From positions 1 through 37,501 of the forward strand of contig NZ_RPDJ01000059.1 of assembly GCF_004023625.1 (NCBI RefSeq): a stretch of DNA of 37,501 nt, given 5' to 3'. This document shows positions 30,899 through 37,501 of the stretch, in pieces. The position numbers were made by a program, and so were the translations under genes. This stretch comes from Streptomyces cavernae (lineage in GTDB: Bacteria > Actinomycetota > Actinomycetes > Streptomycetales > Streptomycetaceae). The first letter of the stretch is position 1. The number at the start of each line of letters is the position of its first letter. The notes under the pieces are model-generated. The model searched no databases, had not been told where the DNA came from, and saw only the letters and a program-made list of their open reading frames with translations.

Positions 30899-31020
30899 GA
30901 CTAGTGTGCCGCCATTCGCCGCCGATGCGTCACTCGGGAGACGGAAAGGAAGCCGCACGGTCCGGGCGCCGGGCATATTCGACGAGACATTCCGCTTGGC
31001 CAGCAGAGGGGAGTCCGACG

Positions 31021-32292
31021 GTGTCGACGGCAACAAGAAAGGTTGCGGTGGTGGGGCAGGGCTATGTCGGCCTGCCACTCGCCGTGCGAGCGGCGGAGGC
31101 CGGGCACGACGTCGTGGGGATCGATGTGGACGAGCTCCGCGTCAAACGGCTGGCCACCGGCGATTCGTTCGCGGAGGACGTCACGTCGTTGCGCCTGAAG
31201 GCGGCCCTCCACTCGGGCCGCTACGTTCCGAGCACCGACTACGCGGACGCCGCCGGATTCGACGTCTGCGTCATCACCGTGCCGACACCTTTGAAGGACA
31301 ACGCGCCCGACCTGAGTTTCGTCGAGGACGCCGCGCGGGAAATCGCGGGACATCTTCAGCCGAAAGCCACGGTGATCCTCGAGTCCACCACGTATCCATG
31401 CACGACCGAGCATGTGGTCCGGCCGATCCTGGAAGCGGGCAGCGGGCTGCGCGCGGGGCAGGATTTCTTTCTCGGATACAGCCCGGAGCGCATTGACCCG
31501 GGAAACTCGGCTTGGCGACTCGAGAACACCCCGAAGGTGGTCTCCGGAGTCAATGACGTATCCCTGCGGCATGTCGAGGAGTTCTACGGCGACATCGTCG
31601 AGCGCACGGTTGCGGTGAGTTCGCCGCGGACCGCCGAGTTGACCAAGCTCCTGGAAAACACGTTCCGCCACGTCAATATCGCGCTGGTCAACGAACTCGC
31701 CATGTACTGCAAGCCACTTGGCATCGACATCTGGGAAGTGATCGACGCGGCGTCGACAAAACCCTTCGGATTCATGCGTTTTCTGCCCGGGCCGGGGGTC
31801 GGCGGACACTGTCTGCCCATCGATCCCTCGTATCTCTCGTGGCAGGTGAAGCAGACGCTGCGGCACGACTTCCGGTTCGTCTCCCTCGCCAACGACATCA
31901 ACACCCATATGCCCGACCACGTGGTGCTGCGCGTCGCCAGAGGTCTCAACGTCCGCCGCAAGGCGGTCAACGGCAGCCGGGTGCTGCTCCTCGGACTCGC
32001 CTACAAGAAGAACACCGGCGACATCCGGGAGTCCCCCTCGCTCGCGGTGGCCCGTGGTCTGAAGGAACTGGGCGCGCACGTCCTCGCGGTGGAACCGCAC
32101 GTCGACCCGGTGCGGCTGCCGCAGGACATCCTGTGCGTCGAACTCACCGAGCAGCAGCTCACGGCGGCCGATGCCGTGGTCGTGACCACCGATCACGACG
32201 TCTTCGACTACGCGCTGGTGGAACGGTTCGCCGACTACGTCTTCGACGCCTGCAACCGCTGCTCGCACGCCGAGTCCGTCGAACGCCTCTGA
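31021..32292 (+). CDS. UDP-N-acetylhexosamine 6-dehydrogenase (UDP-sugar dehydrogenase), 423 aa
   Basis: NAD loop VAVVGQGYVGLPLAV (8-22) with GxGxxG at 12-17. YSPERIDPGN (153-162), the TKLLENTFRHVNIALVNE helix with Lys209, and the catalytic thiol Cys264 in GPGVGGHCLPIDPSYLSW are diagnostic of the UDP-sugar dehydrogenase family. FSPER-x-DPGN-type sequences are typical of WbpA/WecC enzymes acting on UDP-GlcNAc or UDP-ManNAc rather than UDP-glucose (family knowledge; substrate not proven). It performs two NAD-dependent oxidations to give the UDP-uronate. The GTG at 31021 has GAGGGG upstream. It is divergent from the epimerase operon. Confidence 0.88.
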   Translation: MSTATRKVAVVGQGYVGLPLAVRAAEAGHDVVGIDVDELRVKRLATGDSFAEDVTSLRLKAALHSGRYVPSTDYADAAGFDVCVITVPTPLKDNAPDLSFVEDAAREIAGHLQPKATVILESTTYPCTTEHVVRPILEAGSGLRAGQDFFLGYSPERIDPGNSAWRLENTPKVVSGVNDVSLRHVEEFYGDIVERTVAVSSPRTAELTKLLENTFRHVNIALVNELAMYCKPLGIDIWEVIDAASTKPFGFMRFLPGPGVGGHCLPIDPSYLSWQVKQTLRHDFRFVSLANDINTHMPDHVVLRVARGLNVRRKAVNGSRVLLLGLAYKKNTGDIRESPSLAVARGLKELGAHVLAVEPHVDPVRLPQDILCVELTEQQLTAADAVVVTTDHDVFDYALVERFADYVFDACNRCSHAESVERL

Positions 32293-32298
32293 AGGCGC

Positions 32299-32329
32299 GG
32301 ACCCCGGGCGCGCCCCTGCGGCCCGGTCC
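32299..32329 (+). terminator. Weak terminator-like hairpin after the dehydrogenase gene
   Basis: GGACC...GGG (299-308 of 32 kb) pairs with CCCGGTCC (32322-32329) with a 2-nt bulge and a 13-nt loop. It begins 7 nt after the stop. It is imperfect and has no T run. Confidence 0.3.
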
Positions 32330-32445
32330 ACTCCGACCTTCCGCCACAACCGCCGTACCGGCTGTACCTGCCATACCGACCATGCGACACAAACAACTCG
32401 GCCCAACCCTAAGGCGACTGTCGCATCCACTCGTTCCGATCGGGG

Positions 32446-33936
32446 ATGACCTTGGATTTCCGTGACTACCTAAGAGTCCTTTCCCGCCGGTGGTTCGTCA
32501 TCGCGCTGGTGACCGTGCTGGGGACGGCAGCAGGCGTCCTGGCCAGTGTTCTCGCCACCCCCGAGTACCGGGCGACGGCCACGCTGTTCGTCTCTCTGCA
32601 GGACGGCGAGGACACCTCACAGCTCTACCAGGGCAACTCGTTCACCCAGGCCAGGGTCCAGTCCTACGCCGAGGTGGCGACCAGTCCGGAGGTGACCGGG
32701 CCGGTGGTGGAGTCGCTCCGGCTCGACCTCACACCGGCGGAGCTGGCCCGCCGTATCTCGGCGGAGGCACCGCTCAACACGGTGCTGGTGCGGCTGACCG
32801 TCACCGACAGCCGGGCCGATCAGGCGGCGTTGATGAGCAACGCGGTCGCCGACCAGTTCGCCGAGGTGATCACGGAACTGGAGCGGCCCGAGAAGGAGAA
32901 GCCCTCCTCGCCGGTCCGGCTCACCGTCACAGAACCCGCCGCCGTGCCCGCCGCGCCCGCGTCCCCGAACACCATGCTCAACGCCACGCTCGCGCTGGCG
33001 GTGAGCCTGCTGCTCGGTATGGGGCTCGGTGTCGCGCTGGAGACACTGGACACGTCGGTGCGGGACTCCAAGGCCCTCACCGAGTGTCTGGCCTCGGCCG
33101 GCGGACCCGCCGTGCTGTCCTCCATCGTGACCGACCCGCGGGCGTCCCGGCACCCGGTCTCCCTGCGCGACGACACGCACAGTCCGCGCGCCGAGGGATT
33201 CCGCAAGCTCCGGGTCAATCTGCAGTTCGCGGAGGTGGACCAGCGGCCGAAGGTGATCGCCGTCACCAGCCCGCTGCCGCGCGAGGGCAAGAGCAGCGTG
33301 TCGGTGAACCTGGCCGCGACCCTGGCCGAGGAGGGGGCGAAGGTGTGTCTGATCGACTGCGATCTGCGCCGCCCCTCGGTCGCCAAGGCGCTCGGCCTGG
33401 TCCGGGACGCGGGGCTGACCACGGCTCTGGTGGGCCGCGCCGAACCGCGTGACCTGCTGCAGTCCGCGGGAGCGTTCTCCGTGCTCACCAGCGGGATGAT
33501 TCCGCCGGACCCGACCCGGCTGCTGGGCAGCACCCAGTTCGGTTCCCTGGTGCGGGCGCTCGCCGAGGAGTTCGACCATGTCGTGGTGGACACCCCTCCG
33601 GTGCTCCCCTTCGCCGACACTCCCGCGATGGCTCCCGCCATCGACGGCTATCTGCTCGTGGTGCGCGCCGGCCGGACCAGCCGGAGCCAGGTCGTGGACG
33701 CGCTGCGCGTCCTCGAACGCGTCAACGTCCCCGTCCTGGGGGCCGTCCTGAACGCCGCTCCGGCCCGTGGTGAGGCCGACGGTTACGGCTACGGCTACAA
33801 CTACCGGGCCGAGGAGCCGACGGGCGCGGCGCGGCTCACCGCGCTCGTGCCGTCGCGCCTCGCGGCGGTGGTGCCGAACCGGGGGCGCGGCTCCGAGTCC
33901 AACGGCACGCTGGTGTCGGCCAAGACGCGGTCGTAG
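32446..33936 (+). CDS. Wzz-type chain-length protein fused to BY-kinase, 496 aa
   Basis: The N-terminal Wzz domain has TM1 (about 16-37), FVS and the QSYAEVATSPEV segment, and TM2 (about 176-198). The C-terminal BY-kinase has Walker A PLPREGKSSVSVN (277-289), Walker A' CLIDCDLRRP (301-310), Walker B HVVVDTPPV (388-396) and a Tyr cluster GYGYGYNY (Tyr447, 449, 451, 453) as autophosphorylation sites, then a long basic tail. It matches the one-polypeptide form known from Gram-negatives and many actinomycetes, not the split CpsC/CpsD form. It should set chain length and export and be reset by the LMW phosphatase at 17741. The ATG at 32446 has only CGGGG nearby. Confidence 0.87.
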   Translation: MTLDFRDYLRVLSRRWFVIALVTVLGTAAGVLASVLATPEYRATATLFVSLQDGEDTSQLYQGNSFTQARVQSYAEVATSPEVTGPVVESLRLDLTPAELARRISAEAPLNTVLVRLTVTDSRADQAALMSNAVADQFAEVITELERPEKEKPSSPVRLTVTEPAAVPAAPASPNTMLNATLALAVSLLLGMGLGVALETLDTSVRDSKALTECLASAGGPAVLSSIVTDPRASRHPVSLRDDTHSPRAEGFRKLRVNLQFAEVDQRPKVIAVTSPLPREGKSSVSVNLAATLAEEGAKVCLIDCDLRRPSVAKALGLVRDAGLTTALVGRAEPRDLLQSAGAFSVLTSGMIPPDPTRLLGSTQFGSLVRALAEEFDHVVVDTPPVLPFADTPAMAPAIDGYLLVVRAGRTSRSQVVDALRVLERVNVPVLGAVLNAAPARGEADGYGYGYNYRAEEPTGAARLTALVPSRLAAVVPNRGRGSESNGTLVSAKTRS

Positions 33937-33951
33937 CGCCGGGAGCGAGTC

Positions 33952-34977
33952 ATGCGTGGTGCGCCGCCCATCCCCGCGGCGGTCGTGGCCCTGGCCCTGG
34001 CCGGTGCCCTGCTCGTCGGCTCCTGCCGGACGAGCGGCACCGCCGGCGGCCAGGGCCACGCGCCGCGTGAGGGGTCCACGGCGGGCGTCCGGGGCACGCC
34101 TGCCCCGGGGGGTGGCGAGAGCCCGCCGACACCGGGGGGCGTCGGAACTGCGGCAAGCGAAGGGGGCGTGGGAAGCACCGCGGACACGGCGGGCGCCGGG
34201 GGTGTCGGAAACACCGCGGAGACGGCGGGCGCGGGGGGTGTCGCAAGCACCTCGGCCGCAGGGGACTCGGGGGGCGTCGAGCGGTTGCGGGTCGAGGTCG
34301 TCGAGACCCTGCCGCACGACCCCGAGGCGTTCACCCAGGGCCTGGAGATGGCCGGCGACACCCTCTACGAGAGCACGGGCATCGCCGGGCGCTCCTCGGT
34401 CCGCGCCGGGCCGCCCGGCGGATCCGCCGAGGTCCGTGCCGATCTGCCGGCACCGCTGTTCGCCGAGGGCATCACCGTCCTGGGGCCGACCCTGTGGCAG
34501 CTGACCTGGCGCAACCGCGTCGCCATCGAGCGCGACGCGCGGACGCTCGCCGAGCTGCGCCGGGTCCCCTACCGGGACGAAGGGTGGGGCGTGTGCCACC
34601 AGCGGCACCGCAACCGGCTGGTGACGAGCGACGGGTCGGCCCGGCTCACCTTCCGGGACCCCCGGACCCTCGCGAAGACCGGGGAGGTGCACGTCACGGC
34701 CCGCGGCCGGCCGGTGCCGCGCCTCAATGAACTGGAGTGCGTCGGCGACCTCGTGTACGCCAACGTCTGGCCCGCCGACCGGATCGTCCGCATCGACGCG
34801 GGAACCGGGCGGGTGACCGGGGACATCGCCGTCCCGGCCCTGCTCGGCGCCGAGGAGAGGCGGCGGGCGAACGTCCTGAACGGTGTCGCGGCCGTCCCCG
34901 GGACCGATCAGTTCCTGATCACCGGCAAGTCGTGGCCCAGGATGTTCCGGGTGGTCTTCGTTCCCGTGGGCGGCTGA
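33952..34977 (+). CDS. Secreted glutaminyl-peptide cyclotransferase (plant/bacterial type), 341 aa
   Basis: Signal peptide with a lipobox-like VGSC (Cys25), so a lipoprotein is likely. Residues about 30-105 are a Gly/Thr/Ala-rich linker with two 36-nt DNA repeats. From about 115 the glutamine cyclotransferase beta-propeller begins: EAFTQGLEMAGDTLYESTGI, then EGWGVCHQRHRNRLVTSDGS, LNELECVGDLVYANVWPADR and NVLNGVAAVPGTDQFLITGK. The enzyme turns N-terminal Gln of peptides into pyroglutamate. It acts outside the membrane. It starts 15 bp after the BY-kinase stop, so they are one operon, but a glycan role is not obvious; chance linkage is possible. Confidence 0.85.
   Translation: MRGAPPIPAAVVALALAGALLVGSCRTSGTAGGQGHAPREGSTAGVRGTPAPGGGESPPTPGGVGTAASEGGVGSTADTAGAGGVGNTAETAGAGGVASTSAAGDSGGVERLRVEVVETLPHDPEAFTQGLEMAGDTLYESTGIAGRSSVRAGPPGGSAEVRADLPAPLFAEGITVLGPTLWQLTWRNRVAIERDARTLAELRRVPYRDEGWGVCHQRHRNRLVTSDGSARLTFRDPRTLAKTGEVHVTARGRPVPRLNELECVGDLVYANVWPADRIVRIDAGTGRVTGDIAVPALLGAEERRRANVLNGVAAVPGTDQFLITGKSWPRMFRVVFVPVGG
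34186..34257 (+). repeat. Two 36-nt tandem repeats in the cyclotransferase linker
   Basis: Copies at 34186-34221 and 34222-34257 encode TAGAGGVGNTAE and TAGAGGVASTSA; a decayed copy lies upstream from about 34128. In frame, so it only lengthens the linker between the lipid anchor and the propeller. Confidence 0.75.
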
Positions 34978-35079
34978 CTCGGGCGGCACCCCGGGCGCCA
35001 CCGGGCGGCACCGGGCGGCAGGTGCCCTGGGCCGCGTCCGGAGAGGTGACCATCCGCCGATTCGCTCGTTCTGCTGAAC

Positions 35080-36990
35080 GTGCAGCCACAGCATGTCGCC
35101 CCACGCCCCGCCCACGCCGCCGGAGTCGTCGACGTCGAACGCGCGGAGGCCGCGCTCGTCGAGCACTATCCGCGGCTCGTCCGGCTCGCCTATCTGGTAC
35201 TGCCGCCGGGCCTCGGCCGCACCCGGCGGGTGCTCACCGCGCATGCCCTGGTCCAGCGGGCGCTGCCGCGGGGCCGCCGGCGGGCGTCCGTGATCCCGGC
35301 GCAGTCCAGGGGACGGGACGGCGACCCGGGCTACGCGTACGTCCGGCTGCAGGTGGTGCGCACCGCGCTGGAGGCGGGGTTGCCGTTGTGGCGCAGGGTC
35401 CGGGCGGGCCGGCTCGCCCGCCCCGCACTACCGCCACTGCTGCCCCAGGTGTGGGGGCTGAAGCTGTTCCCGCGTTCGGGCGGTGCCGATGAACTCGCCC
35501 TGGACCAGCGGCTTTCGGCGTTCAGCGCGGCGGCTCGCGCGGCCTGTGCGCTGCGCGGGCCGGAGCGGCTGTCCGACGGCGATGTGCGCGCGCTCCTCAC
35601 CGCGGCGGGCGTCGCCGAGCCGGACGCGGCGCTGGAGGAGGCGAACGGGGTCGGGGCGCGACACGCGCTGCTGGACTCCCCCGAGTTCGACCCGTGCACG
35701 CTGCAGGCGAGGCCCACCGATCTGGTGCGCCGCCGTCAGCACACCAAGGCGGCGCTGGCCGCGGCGGCGGCACTGGCGGTGTCCGGCGCGCTGCTCGGTC
35801 TGCCCGGTGAGGGCTGGGGGCCGGACGGCGCGGCGGCGCCCCCGTACGCACGGAACCCGGCCGCCCAGGCCGCCCTGGAACCCGGGCAGTTGACGAAGGT
35901 GCCGGCCGGGGCGTGGAAGACGGCGGCGCGCCTGGACTTCTCCGCGTGGCCCGCCCGCGGCAACCTCGTCGGCAACACGGCACTGCTGCGCCGGGCCCTC
36001 GCGGTGTGGGCCCGCCCCGGTGGGTCGGTGCAGGTCTCCGCCACGCCCGGCACCCCGTCGGGCGCGCCGCCCGGGCCGCCGCAGCTGCTCTACGCGGGCG
36101 AGGTCGGCCAGGCCCGGGTGGTGCTGCTCCACGACGGACTGCGCATCGCCCGCTACGCGGAACCGCAGGACGGTACGAGCGGCGCGGCGCTGGACTTCGC
36201 CCGGGTCGACGGCGCGGACGACGCCGAGGCGAACGCGCTGGTGCTGCACCGCGCCGACGGCAACGTCCGCTATCTGACGGCGCCCTGGGTGCGCAGGACG
36301 ACCGTGCGCGACCTGCTGAAGTCCGACACGGCAGTGGTGCTGCGCCGTTCACCGGACGGCGTGACCGACCCGTTCGTCAGCCCCGCCCAGCAGTCCGGCG
36401 CATGCACGTCGTGGCATGTGCTCCAGTTGGACGAGGGCTCCCGTACCCGGCTCACCACCGACCTCGGCGAACTGGTCCCCGCCCGTCTGACCTGGGGTCG
36501 CCCCGGCTCCCCGCGCGAGGCCACCCCGAGCCGGTGGTCCCCGCTGGCCTGCTCGCTGGCCACGGTCCGCGGCCAAGGCGTGCGCTCGGTCAACGCCTGG
36601 CAGTACGCGCGCCAGCCGCTCCCCGACGCGTCCGGCACGGCGGAGTGGCTGTGCACCCGAGCCGACACCTGGCGGGATACGGACTCCCGTGTCCTGGCCC
36701 AGTTCCGCACGCCCGGCAAGCCGTACGCGGCGATCGCGGCCAAGGCCGAGAACTCCCCGGCCTGCGGCCCCCGGGACGCCCATGTGCTGGCGGGTGTGAT
36801 GTGGAAGGCGCAGACGGGCAGGTGGTACCTCCTCGCCGCCGGAGCCAGGGACACGGCGTCCATCACCACCACCGGCGGAGTCCGGGCCACTGCCCGGGGC
36901 CATCTGCTGGCGGTCCCGGCGGAGGACGGCGCGCGGGCGGACCTCGAGGGCGAGCTGCGGAACGGGCGGGCGATCTCCTCGCTGCGCTGA
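35080..36990 (+). CDS. Single-TM protein with sigma-factor-like N-terminus, 636 aa, unknown function
   Basis: No known family is recognised with confidence. Residues 20-65 (AALVEHYPRLVRLAYLVLPP...RVLTAHALVQRALP) resemble ECF sigma region 2 in pattern, but the rest to about 220 does not show a clear region 4, so it is at most a degenerate sigma. One membrane helix lies at about 223-242 (TKAALAAAAALAVSGALLGL). The remaining ~390 residues are outside and hold RFxGNLVGNTALLRRAL-like repeats, GACTSWHVLQLD and several Cys (SGACTSW, SPLACSLA, AEWLCTRAD, NSPACGPRD) that could pair. It resembles sigma/anti-sigma-like transmembrane proteins of actinomycetes in layout. GTG at 35080 lacks a strong ribosome site. 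Confidence 0.6.
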   Translation: MQPQHVAPRPAHAAGVVDVERAEAALVEHYPRLVRLAYLVLPPGLGRTRRVLTAHALVQRALPRGRRRASVIPAQSRGRDGDPGYAYVRLQVVRTALEAGLPLWRRVRAGRLARPALPPLLPQVWGLKLFPRSGGADELALDQRLSAFSAAARAACALRGPERLSDGDVRALLTAAGVAEPDAALEEANGVGARHALLDSPEFDPCTLQARPTDLVRRRQHTKAALAAAAALAVSGALLGLPGEGWGPDGAAAPPYARNPAAQAALEPGQLTKVPAGAWKTAARLDFSAWPARGNLVGNTALLRRALAVWARPGGSVQVSATPGTPSGAPPGPPQLLYAGEVGQARVVLLHDGLRIARYAEPQDGTSGAALDFARVDGADDAEANALVLHRADGNVRYLTAPWVRRTTVRDLLKSDTAVVLRRSPDGVTDPFVSPAQQSGACTSWHVLQLDEGSRTRLTTDLGELVPARLTWGRPGSPREATPSRWSPLACSLATVRGQGVRSVNAWQYARQPLPDASGTAEWLCTRADTWRDTDSRVLAQFRTPGKPYAAIAAKAENSPACGPRDAHVLAGVMWKAQTGRWYLLAAGARDTASITTTGGVRATARGHLLAVPAEDGARADLEGELRNGRAISSLR

Positions 36991-37193
36991 GGGCTGTCTC
37001 GTAAGGGGTCCTTGCAGAATGACCCTCTTGTGGCACGGTGGAGTTGTATGTGTTGCGGGGCGTATTTCGGCTGATCGACGGTCCGGCAGCCCGGCCCGCG
37101 GCACCGAGCTGCGGGAACTGGTCCGGCGGGGCACTGGGCCACCTGCCGCGAGATCACTATCGTCGCAGGTCAGTGCGACCTCACGGAGTCCTA
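36991..37193. mobile_element. Possible remnant of an IS5-like element end
   Basis: GGGCTGTCTCGTAAGGGG directly after the stop of the previous gene resembles terminal sequences of IS5-type elements of Streptomyces (recalled). No transposase frame survives in the ~200 bp before the IS630 start, so if real it is a fragment. It also serves as the gap between genes. Confidence 0.3.
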
Positions 37194-37501
37194 CTAGTGT
37201 CGTGAGTCTTAGGAAAGCCATAGAAGTATCCTGGGGTCATGGCGCGCATGGGTCGGCCGACGGTCGAGGTAGTCCTGACGGATGACGAGCGCGAGACGTT
37301 GCTGCGCTGGTCGCGGCGGGCAACGTCCTCGCAAGCTTTGGCACTGCGGTGCCGGATCGTCCTCGCGTGTGCCGACGGGCTGTCGAACACCCAGGTCGGC
37401 GCCGACCTCGGCATCCATCCGACCACGGTGGCCACGTGGCGGAAGCGGTTCGCGGCCGGTCGGCTTGAGGGCCTGGCCGACGAGAAACGGCCAGGGCCTG
37501 C
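37194..37501 (+). mobile_element. Left part of an IS630-family insertion sequence (runs off the window)
   Basis: The element is inferred from the transposase start. Its left end is probably near CTAGTGTCGTGAGTC at 37194, with CTAG/TA being the usual IS630 target context. The exact end, inverted repeat and right side are not visible. Confidence 0.5.
37239..37501 (+). CDS. IS630-family transposase, N-terminal 87 residues (partial)
   Basis: ATG at 37239 opens a frame to the window end without a stop. MARMGRPTVEVVLTDDERETL leads to a helix-turn-helix LSNTQVGADLGIHPTTVATW and RKRFAAGRLEGLADEKRPG, the N-terminal DNA-binding part of IS630/Tc1-mariner-type transposases, followed by the start of the linker. 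The DDE catalytic domain lies beyond the window, so activity cannot be judged. Ribosome site is weak (CTGGGG). Confidence 0.82.
   Translation, partial: MARMGRPTVEVVLTDDERETLLRWSRRATSSQALALRCRIVLACADGLSNTQVGADLGIHPTTVATWRKRFAAGRLEGLADEKRPGP

Noticed and set aside
11559..33936. Polyketide or peptide antibiotic cluster
   Set aside because: No PKS, NRPS, P450 or resistance-type genes; FkbM and GT genes fit a polysaccharide locus.
32617..35244. 875-codon minus-strand open frame across the BY-kinase and cyclotransferase genes
   Set aside because: Shadow of two genes with recognised catalytic motifs on the plus strand; no fold or ribosome site.
1..37501. tRNA or rRNA genes
   Set aside because: No cloverleaf or conserved rRNA segment noticed on either strand; a tRNAscan run would be decisive.

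Overview
The window looks like a Streptomyces chromosome or a close relative. GC is very high with strong G/C at third codon positions. It opens on the 3' end of an actinobacterial glutamine synthetase of the GlnII type. It also carries a Tat-exported hydrolase with a TTA codon, an LAxTG sortase-type surface protein and the start of an IS630-like transposase. These identifications are from memory of the families; no search was run.

Left flank (1-11.4 kb): glnII 3' end, a 40-codon small ORF, a winged-helix regulator, an NAD-dependent epimerase/reductase, a RidA-like protein, a Gln-rich secreted DUF1996 protein, a small lipoprotein, a secreted GH89 alpha-N-acetylglucosaminidase, a TPR protein with a repeat-expanded N-terminus, a 991-bp gene-free stretch holding a 14-nt minisatellite, and an LAKTG-anchored Gly/RGD-repeat surface protein followed by a perfect 18-bp hairpin.

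Centre (11.5-34 kb): a large gene cluster for a cell-surface or exported polysaccharide built by the Wzx/Wzy route. It holds a WecA/MraY-type initiating phosphoglycosyltransferase, five GT4 glycosyltransferases (one fused to a GNAT acetyltransferase), a UDP-sugar 6-dehydrogenase, two SDR sugar epimerases/dehydratases, a Wzy-like polymerase, a Wzx-like flippase and a Wzz/BY-kinase chain-length and export regulator. It also holds a low-molecular-weight protein tyrosine phosphatase, a DUF4012 membrane protein, two FkbM methyltransferases, a hexapeptide acyltransferase, a PIG-L de-N-acetylase and a WbqC-like protein. The genes lie in several divergent and convergent blocks. A six-gene minus-strand operon (26282 to 19899) has start/stop overlaps at its last three junctions. 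Divergent promoter regions carry candidate operators: a palindrome at 26343-26363 and direct repeats at 15661-15688.

Right flank (34-37.5 kb): a secreted plant-type glutaminyl-peptide cyclotransferase directly behind the BY-kinase gene, a large one-TM protein whose N-terminus resembles a degenerate sigma-factor region 2, and then mobile DNA (a possible IS5-like end and the left part of an IS630 element) running off the window.

Proposed working model (inference): UDP-GlcNAc-derived sugars, including a uronic acid, are assembled on undecaprenyl phosphate and methylated, de-N-acetylated and re-acylated. The product is then flipped, polymerised and released under BY-kinase/phosphatase control.
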